Of a stretch of 64,000 bases of DNA, positions 35,835 through 43,297 are shown piece by piece. A model generated the notes under the pieces. That model saw nothing but the letters and a program-made list of their open reading frames with translations. It was not told the origin of the DNA and did not search any database. The position numbers were made by a program, and so were the translations under genes. The stretch's first letter is position 1. Each line of letters begins with the position of its first letter. Origin of the DNA: Opitutaceae bacterium TAV5 (GTDB lineage: Bacteria > Verrucomicrobiota > Verrucomicrobiia > Opitutales > Opitutaceae); assembly GCA_000242935.3 (NCBI GenBank), contig CP007053.1, forward strand, positions 4,077,001-4,141,000, read 5' to 3'.

Positions 35835-36392
35835 ATGTCCCGCATCATTAAAGCGAAAGAACTGCGTTCGGAAAATACAGTTGAACTGGCGCGCTGGCTG
35901 CTGGGGAAGCACCTCGTCGTCCACGCCGCCGGTGGCGTGCGCCTGGCCCGCCGGATCACCGAAACCGAGGCTTACCACGGTCCGGAAGACCGCGCCTGCC
36001 ACGCCAGCAAGGGCCGTACCGCGCGCACCGGGGTGATGTTTGGCGACGCCGGCCACTGGTACGTTTATCTCTGTTACGGCGTGCACGAGATGCTCAACCT
36101 CGTGACCGGTCCGCGCGACTGGCCCGCTGCGGTGCTGATTCGCGGGCTCGAAGGCATCAACGGCCCCGGCCGGCTGACGCGGGCGCTCGGCATCGACCGG
36201 GCGCGTTTCAACACACGGCCGGCCACACCGGCGACGGGGTTGTGGCTCGAGGACGACGGCCTTGCCGTGCCGGCGGGCGAGGTGCAGGCGACCCCGCGGA
36301 TCGGCGTGGCCTACGCCGGCCCCGAGTGGGCGGCAAAGCCGTGGCGGTTCGTACGCTCCTGCAATGTTACGCCAAGCCGCGTATCCGCTTAG
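35835..36392 (+). CDS. DNA-3-methyladenine glycosylase (AAG/MPG family)
   Basis: The product is 185 residues, the usual bacterial Mpg size. It excises alkylated purines in base-excision repair. ITETEAYHGPEDRACHASKGRTART carries the catalytic Glu and GHWYVYLCYGVHEMLNLVT is the DNA-intercalating/base-flipping region; AAVLIRGLEG and GPGRLTRALGI follow. It is divergent from the MFS gene with only 34 bases between chosen starts. Confidence 0.93.
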   Translation: MSRIIKAKELRSENTVELARWLLGKHLVVHAAGGVRLARRITETEAYHGPEDRACHASKGRTARTGVMFGDAGHWYVYLCYGVHEMLNLVTGPRDWPAAVLIRGLEGINGPGRLTRALGIDRARFNTRPATPATGLWLEDDGLAVPAGEVQATPRIGVAYAGPEWAAKPWRFVRSCNVTPSRVSA

Positions 36393-36585
36393 CGACGGAG
36401 CGGCGGCATGGCAAGCTGTCGGCCTTCGGCCTCGGTACGTGCCGCTGCAGACGACGCAACGTGTCGCCGGTTCGGGCGGCGAGGCACCGGGCGAGGCGCT
36501 GACGCGCCTCGTCGCAGCGGGATTGGCAGAAAAATGCCGCCGCTCCGTCAAACGCCGTAGTTGCTAAACGGTTACGCCAGGCCGC
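36366..36585. repeat. Inverted repeat with flanking direct repeats between mpg-type gene and trpS
   Basis: GACGGAGCGGCGGCAT (36394-36409) and its perfect reverse complement (36534-36549) enclose about 125 bases. The whole is flanked by GTTACGCCAAGCCGC (36366-36380) and GTTACGCCAGGCCGC (36571-36585). These last two form the very ends of the two neighbouring genes. The arm sequence is related to the hairpin at 34062. Confidence 0.65.
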
Positions 36586-37537
36586 AGGCCTTGCGCGTGC
36601 GCGCCAGCACGTTCGCCGCCGCCTCCCGGGCGCGGGCGGCCCCGGCGCGCAGCACCGCCTCGACGTGATCAGGGTTGGCTTCCAGCTCGGCGCGACGCTG
36701 GCGGTAGGGCGTGAAATAAGTCCAGTAGTGCTCGAACAGCGCCTTCTTCAGGTCGCCGTAGCCGAGACCGCCGGCACGCAGGCGCTCCTCGAACCCTTTC
36801 GCCACGTCGGCCGGCGCCACGAAACGGAGGAGCTGGATGGCGATGTTCCTGTCGGCATCGGGTTTTTGTTCGGCCGGGGTGCGGCTGTCCATGACGATGC
36901 TCATGATCCGCTTCCGCAGCACCTTCTCGTCGCCGAAAATGGGCAGGGTGTTGTCGTAGCTCTTGCTCATCTTCTGCCCGTCGAGGCCGGGGATGACGGC
37001 CACGTCGTCGCGGATTTCCGGCTCGGGAACGACGAGCGTCTCGCCGTAGGTCTGGTTGAACTTGATGGCGATGTCGCGCGTCATCTCGACGTGCTGTTTC
37101 TGGTCTTTGCCGACCGGCACGACGTGGGTGTCGAAGAGCAGGATGTCGGCCGCCATCAGCACCGGGTAGGCGAAGAGACCGAAGTTGGGCGCGATGCCTT
37201 TGGCGGTCTTGTCCTTGTAGGAGTGGGCGCGTTCGAGGAGACCCATCGGCGTGAGCGTGCCGAGAATCCACATCAGCTCGTTGACTTCCGGGATGTCGCT
37301 CTGCCTCCAGAAAACCGACTTTTGCGGATCGAGACCGCAGGCCAGCCAGTCGAGCGCCACGCCGAGCGTGTAACGGCGGCGCGCCTCCGGGTCGGTCAGC
37401 GCGGTCATGGAGTGGTAGTTGGCGATGAAGTAAAACGATTCGCCGCGTTCCTGGGCTTCGATGGCGGGGCGCATGGCTCCGAAATAGTTGCCGATATGCA
37501 GGGTGCCGGAAGGCTGGATGCCGGTGAGGATTCGCAT
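36572..37537 (-). CDS. trpS: Tryptophanyl-tRNA synthetase
   Basis: The product is 321 residues. It charges tRNA-Trp. Class I signatures are present: HIGN at 14-17 (PSGTLHIGNYFGA) and KMSKS at 189-193. AADILLFDTHVVPVGKDQKQHVE is the conserved Trp/ATP region. It lies 36 bases downstream of topB on the same strand and is probably co-transcribed with it. Confidence 0.96.
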   Translation of the reverse strand: MRILTGIQPSGTLHIGNYFGAMRPAIEAQERGESFYFIANYHSMTALTDPEARRRYTLGVALDWLACGLDPQKSVFWRQSDIPEVNELMWILGTLTPMGLLERAHSYKDKTAKGIAPNFGLFAYPVLMAADILLFDTHVVPVGKDQKQHVEMTRDIAIKFNQTYGETLVVPEPEIRDDVAVIPGLDGQKMSKSYDNTLPIFGDEKVLRKRIMSIVMDSRTPAEQKPDADRNIAIQLLRFVAPADVAKGFEERLRAGGLGYGDLKKALFEHYWTYFTPYRQRRAELEANPDHVEAVLRAGAARAREAAANVLARTRKACGLA

Positions 37538-37573
37538 GGTGACGGGAGTGAAAAACGGGCTCGGGAAAAACGG

Positions 37574-40435
37574 TTACCGCGGCGGGAATTCGAAGTCGGC
37601 CTTGGTCTTCGTCTTCGAAAGCACGAGGTACGCGCTGAACTTGCTGCCGCGCTTCGAGACAAAATCCTCGATCAGGCCGGTCTTGCCGTCGGAGAGGAGA
37701 CGCTGGATCTCTTCGGCGGGAAGCTCTTTCTGGCAGAGGTTGCGCTTCACTTCGAACACGGTGCGCAGCTCGCCTTCGGCGCCGGGCTTGGCGACGACGT
37801 AGGCGTCCTCCGTCTCGTAAAGCGTGCCGTCGGTGTGGGCCTTGCTCGGGCCGAGGACGCGGGCTTTTGCCAGATCGAGCGGAGCCTTGGCCTTGCGGCG
37901 CGGCGCGGCGGGCTTGCCGTCGGCGCCGGCCTTGGCCTCGCGCGGCGGGAATTCGAAGCCGACTTTCGCTCCGTTTTTCACGAGGTACGCCTTGAAGGGA
38001 CGGCCGAACTTCGACGTGAAATTTTCGATCAGCGGGCTCTTGCCGGTGGTGACGAGCGTGATGACTTCGTCGCGCGCGAGCGGGCGCTTGCACATGATGC
38101 GGCCGACGGAGAACGTCTGTTTCCAGCCGGTTTCCGATCCGGGATCGCGCTGGCGCAGGATGTAGTTGGTGGGCGCCTCGCAGAGTTCGGCGCCCGTGGC
38201 GGGATCGGTCCAGACCGGCGTGAGTTCGCCGAGGTCGACCTTGTTGCCGAAATCGAGCTCGACTTTCTTTTTGTCGGCATCCTTCGGATCGGGAACGATG
38301 CGGAGTTTGGCCGGGAAACGGTTGCCGGTGCGCGGAGAGACGAAGTCGTCGAGCGGGCCGATCTCGCCGGAGGCGACGAGCCGGCGGACTTCGGCTTCCT
38401 CGATCTTGCGGCCGGTGATGACCTTGTAGATGGTGAGCGCGCCGTCCTGCGAACGGTAGCCGCGCAGGGTTTCGAGCAGGGGTTTGCCGTCGGTGGGCGA
38501 GACGATGTCGGTCTCGCGGGCGTTTTCGTCGGTCTCCTCGAAATTTTTGGTGCGGTCGACAATGCCTTTGGTGACTTCGACGATCTCGCGCATGAACTGG
38601 TCGCGGGAGAATTTGCCGTGCTCCATCTGGCGGAGTTTGTACTCCCACTCGCCGGTCATGCGAGGCTGGGTGAGCGCCTCGGCCTTGACTGCCGTGAGGA
38701 ACTCGAGGAGCTGCTCGGCCTTGGCGGTGGGGGCGAGTTCGCGCTGGTTGCGCTCGATGTACTTCTGGTTGATCAGGCCGTCGATGGTGTCGGCGCGCGT
38801 GGCGGGCGTGCCGAGGCCGCGCTCCTTCATGGCCTCGGCGAGGTCCTCGTCATCGACGAGTTTGCCGGCGCCTTCCATGGCGGAGAGAAGCGTGGCTTCG
38901 GTGTAGCGCGGGGGAGGCCGGGTCGTTTCGGAGTGGAGGACGGCGTCGGCGGTGCGGGCCTGCGCGTTGTCCTCGGGCGAGAGCGCGGGGAGGGGGGCCT
39001 GGGTTTTCGATTTCTGATTTTCGGTTTTCGATTGGCCGGAATCTTCGTCGTCGATGGCGGTCTTGCCGTAAACGGCGAGCCAGCCGGCGCTGGTGAGGAC
39101 CTTGCCCTCGGTCTTGAAATCGTGGCCGGGCGCGACGGTGGAAATGCGCGTCGTCACGTCGAACTCGGCCGCCGGATAAAAGACGGCGACGAAACGGCGG
39201 GCGATCATGTCGAACACCTTGGCTTCCATGTCGTCGAGGTTTTTTCCTGTCGATCCGGAGGTGGTCGGGATGATGGCGAAGTGGTCGCTGATCTGCGCGT
39301 TGTTGAAGATACGCTTGTTGGGCCGCACGAGGCCGTCGGCGAGCGCCTTGCGGGCGTGGGGGGCGAGGTCGCCTTGCAGGTTTTGCAGGGTCTCGCGGCA
39401 GGTGGGGATGTAGTCTTCGGGAAGCGCCCGCGAATCGGTTCGCGGGTAGGTGATCATCTTGTGCTTCTCGTAGAGGGCCTGCGCGATTTGCAGCGTGCGG
39501 CGCGCGGGGAGGCCGAGGCGGTTGTTGGCCTCGCGCTGGAGCGTGGTGAGATCGTAGAGGCGCGGGGCGACCTGGGTGGCGGCTTTTTTCTCCTCGCGGA
39601 CGGCGGCGAGGGGTTTTTCTCCCAGGCGGCAGGCGGCGAGGACGGATTCGGCGAGGGCTTTTTGCCAGATGCGGTCGATGCGGTCCTGGTCGTCGCCTTC
39701 GGCCTTCTTGTAGTTGGCGCGCTGGTACACGCCTTCGTAGCTGCCTTTGGCGACCTGGAAGGTGGCGGTGACGCGCCAGTAGTCGCGGGGGATGAAATTG
39801 CGGATTTCAAGCTCGCGGTTGAAAATGATGGCGAGGGTGGGCGTCTGCACGCGGCCGACGGAGGCGACGTTGCCGGCGCGGGAGCCGAACATGCGTTTGG
39901 TGAGGGCGCGGGTGCCGTTGATGCCGACGAGCCAGTCGCTTTCGGAGCGGCAGCGGGCGGCGTCGGCGAGGCCGGCCATCTGCTGGCCGTCGCGGAGGCG
40001 TTCGAAGGCGGTGCGGATGCCTTCGGGCGTCATGGTCTGCATCCAGGCGCGTTTCACCGGGAGCTTCGACCGGGCGAGCTGGTAGATGTAGGTGAAGATG
40101 AGCTCGCCCTCGCGGCCGGCGTCGCAGGCGTTGATGACCTGGTCGATGTCCTTGCGGGCGAGGAGTTTTTTGAGGAGTGCGAAACGGGATTTGGACGACT
40201 CGACGGGTTTGAGGCCGAACGTTTCCGGAATGATGGGCAGGGTCTCCAGGCGCCAGAAACCGTACTTTTTCTTGTCGATGTCCTCGGGCATCTCGAGCTC
40301 GACCAGGTGGCCGACGGCCGAGCTGATGACGTAAGTGTCGTTCTCATAGACATCACCCTGCTTGGGCACTTTGCCCAGGGCGCGTGCAAGATCGGCAGCC
40401 ACACTGGGCTTTTCGGCGATGACAAGTGACTTCAT
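37574..40435 (-). CDS. topB: DNA topoisomerase III-type enzyme with C-terminal repeats
   Basis: The product is 953 residues, longer than E. coli TopB (653). It is a type IA topoisomerase: Toprim start SLVIAEKPSVAADLARALG, CDAGREGE acid cluster near 104, catalytic Tyr330 in ITYPRTDS. Instead of zinc fingers the C-terminal third has four topoisomerase C-terminal repeats (GPLDDFVSPRTGNRFPAKL; LIENFTSKFGRPFKAYLV; GLIEDFVSKRGSKFSAYLV). The ATG at 40435 (MKSLVIAEKP) is clear. Residues 466-479 (SGQSKTENQKSKTQ) come from a repeat inserted in frame (39003-39035). Confidence 0.95.
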   Translation of the reverse strand: MKSLVIAEKPSVAADLARALGKVPKQGDVYENDTYVISSAVGHLVELEMPEDIDKKKYGFWRLETLPIIPETFGLKPVESSKSRFALLKKLLARKDIDQVINACDAGREGELIFTYIYQLARSKLPVKRAWMQTMTPEGIRTAFERLRDGQQMAGLADAARCRSESDWLVGINGTRALTKRMFGSRAGNVASVGRVQTPTLAIIFNRELEIRNFIPRDYWRVTATFQVAKGSYEGVYQRANYKKAEGDDQDRIDRIWQKALAESVLAACRLGEKPLAAVREEKKAATQVAPRLYDLTTLQREANNRLGLPARRTLQIAQALYEKHKMITYPRTDSRALPEDYIPTCRETLQNLQGDLAPHARKALADGLVRPNKRIFNNAQISDHFAIIPTTSGSTGKNLDDMEAKVFDMIARRFVAVFYPAAEFDVTTRISTVAPGHDFKTEGKVLTSAGWLAVYGKTAIDDEDSGQSKTENQKSKTQAPLPALSPEDNAQARTADAVLHSETTRPPPRYTEATLLSAMEGAGKLVDDEDLAEAMKERGLGTPATRADTIDGLINQKYIERNQRELAPTAKAEQLLEFLTAVKAEALTQPRMTGEWEYKLRQMEHGKFSRDQFMREIVEVTKGIVDRTKNFEETDENARETDIVSPTDGKPLLETLRGYRSQDGALTIYKVITGRKIEEAEVRRLVASGEIGPLDDFVSPRTGNRFPAKLRIVPDPKDADKKKVELDFGNKVDLGELTPVWTDPATGAELCEAPTNYILRQRDPGSETGWKQTFSVGRIMCKRPLARDEVITLVTTGKSPLIENFTSKFGRPFKAYLVKNGAKVGFEFPPREAKAGADGKPAAPRRKAKAPLDLAKARVLGPSKAHTDGTLYETEDAYVVAKPGAEGELRTVFEVKRNLCQKELPAEEIQRLLSDGKTGLIEDFVSKRGSKFSAYLVLSKTKTKADFEFPPR
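39003..39035. repeat. Repeat-like insert inside topB
   Basis: GTTTTCGATTTCTGATTTTC and the continuation GGTTTTCGATTGG are AT-richer than the surrounding gene and consist of TTTCGATT/TGATTTTC words. They encode a Lys/Ser/Gln/Asn-rich linker. I know such words from intergenic repeats of several bacteria; here they sit in frame in a topoisomerase. Confidence 0.6.
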
Positions 40436-40533
40436 GAAGGGGCGAGCGGTTAGGGAGCGGGTGCGGTGATGACAAGGTTTTGTTTTTCGGCGGAGCGAAA
40501 ACAGGGGGTAACCGGGGGGGGCCGGCGAGCCCG

Positions 40534-40696
40534 GTGGCACGGCCATCCTGGCCGTGGACGGCGCGCAGCGCCGCAAGGTGGTGATGGGCCTTCCGGCCCA
40601 TGATTCCGGGGTGGCACGGGTATGCCTGCCCGTGCCACTTCTGCGGAGGGCAAACGCTCACGGGCAAGGATGCCCGTGCCACGTCGATCCGGCGGC
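40534..40696. repeat. Array of GTGCCACGGGC-type hairpins
   Basis: Successive perfect hairpins fill the space between topB and the aminotransferase: CACGGCC-ATCCT-GGCCGTG (40538-40556), ATGGGCC-TTCC-GGCCCAT (40584-40601), GTGGCACGGG / CCCGTGCCAC (40611-40638), CACGGGCA-AGGA-TGCCCGTG (40659-40678) and a GGCGGC/GCCGCC hairpin. Short open frames across it are repeat translations. Confidence 0.85.
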
Positions 40697-40715
40697 TTCG
40701 CCGCCGGCGATCCCG

Positions 40716-41813
40716 TCAGGCGGTCGCAAGGACGGGCGTCTTGGCGAGAGCGGCATCGAGCGCCTTGATGAGCGCCGCGATGGTCTCGTCGGTCTCGTCA
40801 CCCATGTTGGAGATGCGGAAGGTCTTGCCTTTCAGTTTTCCGTAACCGCCGTCGATCACGAGGTGGTGCTCCGATTTGAGAATCTTGTTCCAGGCGGCGA
40901 TGTCGACGTTGAGGGTGTTGGCGAAACAGTTGAGCGAGACGGAGCCGTACCCTTCCTTCGGGAAGAGCTTGAAGCCCTTGCCGAAAGCCCAGTCGCGCAC
41001 GGTCTTGTTCAGGCGGGCGTGGCGGGCGTAGCGGTTTTCCACGCCTTCGGCCTTGATGTCGTCGAGCTTGGACCGGAGCGCGTAGATGAGCGCGATGGTG
41101 GGCGTGCTCGGCGTCATGCCTTTCTCGTGGTTGGTCTGGAATTCGAGCAGGTCGAAGTAATAGCCGCGGTCGTTGACGGTGGCGGCGCGTTCGAGCGCGC
41201 GCTTCGACACGGAGATGAGCGCGAGGCCGGGTGGCAGGGCCAGCGCCTTCTGCGAGCCGGTGATGAAGATGTCGATGCCGAGTTCGTCCTTTTTGATCGG
41301 GAGGGCGCTGAACGAGCTGACGGTGTCGCAGATCGAGATCACGTCCGGGAATTCGCGGACGACTTTCATGATCGCGTCGATGTCGCTCATGCAGCCGCAG
41401 GAGGTCTCGTTATGGATGAAGGTGATGGCGTCGTACTCGCCGGTGGCGAGTTCGCGGCGGATCGCCTCGGGATCGACAGGCTGGCCCCACTCGGACTTGA
41501 TGAACCCGGTGGCGCGGCCGAGGCGCTTCGAGACGTCGTTCCACTTGTCGGAGAACGCGCCGTTCATGCAGTTGAGCACTTTTTTGGTCGATCTCGTGAC
41601 GTTGCGCACGGCGCCTTCCATCACGCCCCAGGCCGAGCTGGTGGACAGGTACACCGGGTCCTTCGTATAAAAGAGCGCCTGGAGCTCCGGCTGGATGGAG
41701 TTGTAGAGCGCGACGAAGTCGGTGCTGCGGTGCCCGATCATGGGCTGGGCCATGGCGCGGAGCGTCTTGTCGGATACGGCGATGGGGCCGGGAATGAACA
41801 GTTTGTAGCTCAT
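40716..41813 (-). CDS. Class V aminotransferase (serine/phosphoserine/alanine-glyoxylate type)
   Basis: The product is 365 residues. PLP fold type I, class V: FIPGPIAVSDKTLRAMAQPMIGHRS at the start, SSAWGVMEGAVRN, SICDTVSSFSALP with the PLP-binding Asp, and the Schiff-base Lys in ITGSQKALALPPGLALIS. NMGDETDETIAALIKALD closes the protein. The exact substrate pair cannot be fixed; a role in serine synthesis (phosphoserine aminotransferase) or serine-glyoxylate exchange is possible. The ATG at 41813 is chosen; the upstream extension is not conserved-looking. It is divergent from ribBA. Confidence 0.88.
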   Translation of the reverse strand: MSYKLFIPGPIAVSDKTLRAMAQPMIGHRSTDFVALYNSIQPELQALFYTKDPVYLSTSSAWGVMEGAVRNVTRSTKKVLNCMNGAFSDKWNDVSKRLGRATGFIKSEWGQPVDPEAIRRELATGEYDAITFIHNETSCGCMSDIDAIMKVVREFPDVISICDTVSSFSALPIKKDELGIDIFITGSQKALALPPGLALISVSKRALERAATVNDRGYYFDLLEFQTNHEKGMTPSTPTIALIYALRSKLDDIKAEGVENRYARHARLNKTVRDWAFGKGFKLFPKEGYGSVSLNCFANTLNVDIAAWNKILKSEHHLVIDGGYGKLKGKTFRISNMGDETDETIAALIKALDAALAKTPVLATA

Positions 41814-41995
41814 GGATGGAAAAAGGAAGATCGTGGCGGCTGGAAAAAAACGGCGGGAACGCGGACAGGAAAGTGCCAAGACAAGCGGAGAAGGGCCGCG
41901 GGAGACAAGGCGCGAATGCACGGGAACGGCGGCCCGTCCTCCCCGGGGTCGTTGACAACCCGGGACTGCTCGCGGATTCTCCGCACCTTCCCGAC

Positions 41996-43093
41996 ATGGC
42001 CGACACCACGCCTTCTCCTTTCGACTCCATCGAAGCCGCGATCCAGGACATCGCCGCCGGCAAACTCGTCATCGTGACCGACGACGAGGACCGCGAAAAC
42101 GAGGGCGACCTCATCATGGCCGCCTCGAAGGTGACGCCGGAAACGGTCAACATGATGATCCGCTACTGCAGCGGCATCGTCTGCGTGCCCACGATCGAGC
42201 CGCAGCTCCGCCGCCTCGGCCTCGGCCCCATGGTGCAGCAAAACCGCGAGGTGCAGCGCACCGATTTCACCGTCACCGTGGACGCCGCCGAGGGCATCAC
42301 GACCGGCATCAGCGCCTGGGACCGGGCGCACACGATAAAACTCCTCGCCGATCCCGAAACCCGCCCCGACCAGCTCGTGCAGCCGGGCCACGTCTTCCCG
42401 CTCCGCGCCCGCCCGGGCGGCGTCCTCGAACGCGCCGGCCACACCGAGGCCGCCGTCGATCTGGCCACGCTCGCCGGCCTGCACCCCAGCGGCGTGCTCT
42501 GCGAACTCGTCAACGACGACGGCACCGTGCAGCGCCTGCCCCAATTGATCGAGTTCAGGAAAAAGTTCGGGCTGAAAATGATTTCCATCGCCCAGCTCAT
42601 CGAATTCCGGTCGCAGCGCGACCAGCTCGTGGAACGCATTTTCACCCGGCCCTTCCCGAGCGAGTTCGGCGATTTCACGCTGCACGTTTTCCGCAACCGG
42701 CTGGACGGTCGCCATCACCTCGCCTTCGCCCTCGGCACGCCCGACGCGGAACCGACGCTGGTGCGCGTGCATGCCGAAAACATCCTCGGCGACGTGTTCC
42801 GCCTGCGCGGCTCCGACAGCCACCATTCGCTCACCGCCTCGTTCGAGGCGATCGCCCGCGCCGGCCGCGGCGTGCTGCTTTACATGGAGCACAGCCAGGG
42901 CGGCGCGGACATCGTCCGCCGCCTCGAGGGCCGCCCGGACGGCCAGTCGATGGACTTCCGGGCCTACGGCATCGGCGCGCAGATCCTCTCGGCGCTCGGC
43001 CTGAAAAAGATCCGCCTCCTGACCAACAACCCCCGCCGTGTCGTCGGCCTCGACGGCCACGGCCTGGAAATCGTGGATCAGGTGGCGCTCTGA
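41996..43093 (+). CDS. ribBA: 3,4-dihydroxy-2-butanone-4-phosphate synthase fused to a degenerate GTP cyclohydrolase II domain
   Basis: The product is 365 residues. The first 205 are a complete DHBP synthase, which makes the four-carbon unit of riboflavin from ribulose-5-phosphate: VTDDEDRENEGDLIMAA acid loop (28-44), TTGISAWDRA, RAGHTEAAVDLATLAG (147-161). The second half aligns with GTP cyclohydrolase II, but the zinc site is lost: where active enzymes read ECLTGDVFGSxRCDCG, this one reads ENILGDVFRLRGSDSH (261-276), with all three cysteines gone. The domain is probably not a cyclohydrolase. No FMN riboswitch is seen in the 182-base upstream region. Confidence 0.9.
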   Translation: MADTTPSPFDSIEAAIQDIAAGKLVIVTDDEDRENEGDLIMAASKVTPETVNMMIRYCSGIVCVPTIEPQLRRLGLGPMVQQNREVQRTDFTVTVDAAEGITTGISAWDRAHTIKLLADPETRPDQLVQPGHVFPLRARPGGVLERAGHTEAAVDLATLAGLHPSGVLCELVNDDGTVQRLPQLIEFRKKFGLKMISIAQLIEFRSQRDQLVERIFTRPFPSEFGDFTLHVFRNRLDGRHHLAFALGTPDAEPTLVRVHAENILGDVFRLRGSDSHHSLTASFEAIARAGRGVLLYMEHSQGGADIVRRLEGRPDGQSMDFRAYGIGAQILSALGLKKIRLLTNNPRRVVGLDGHGLEIVDQVAL

Positions 43094-43129
43094 AAAACGC
43101 CCGGGTGCCGGGGCGCGTACCCGGTCGGC

Positions 43130-43175
43130 GTAGCTGCGAACTTGTTATTGCCTGCGAACTCACGTTCGCAGCTAC
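43130..43175. repeat. Hairpin GTAGCTGCGAAC / GTTCGCAGCTAC
   Basis: Perfect 12-bp arms (43130-43141 and 43164-43175) with a 22-base loop that itself contains TGCGAACTCACGTTCGCA. It lies 37 bases after the ribBA stop and could serve as a transcription end, though no T run follows. Confidence 0.8.
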
Positions 43176-43275
43176 AGGGCGCGGTTCGGCATGAATCCTG
43201 CAATTGCGGAACCTGTTTTCCGTTTTTTCAAAAATTTGCAGTCCGCCATCGACAACCCGCGCAACCTGCGCACGG

Positions 43276-43295
43276 TTATTCACACGTTATCCACA
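43276..43295 (+). promoter_or_regulatory. Two perfect DnaA boxes in tandem
   Basis: TTATTCACA (43276-43284) and TTATCCACA (43287-43295) both match the strict consensus TTATNCACA. They face the same way with an 11-base repeat distance, and end two bases before the phoH-type start codon. An AT-rich stretch (43218-43243) lies just upstream. Confidence 0.7.
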
Positions 43296-43297
43296 AC

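Noticed and set aside
36665-40429. A plus-strand open frame of 1254 codons opposite topB
   Set aside because: It is the antisense of a clear topoisomerase; the translation is Gly/Val/Asp/Glu-rich without any domain, a GC-rich shadow.
41814-41995. FMN riboswitch upstream of ribBA
   Set aside because: The conserved riboswitch core was looked for and is not present in the 182-base leader.
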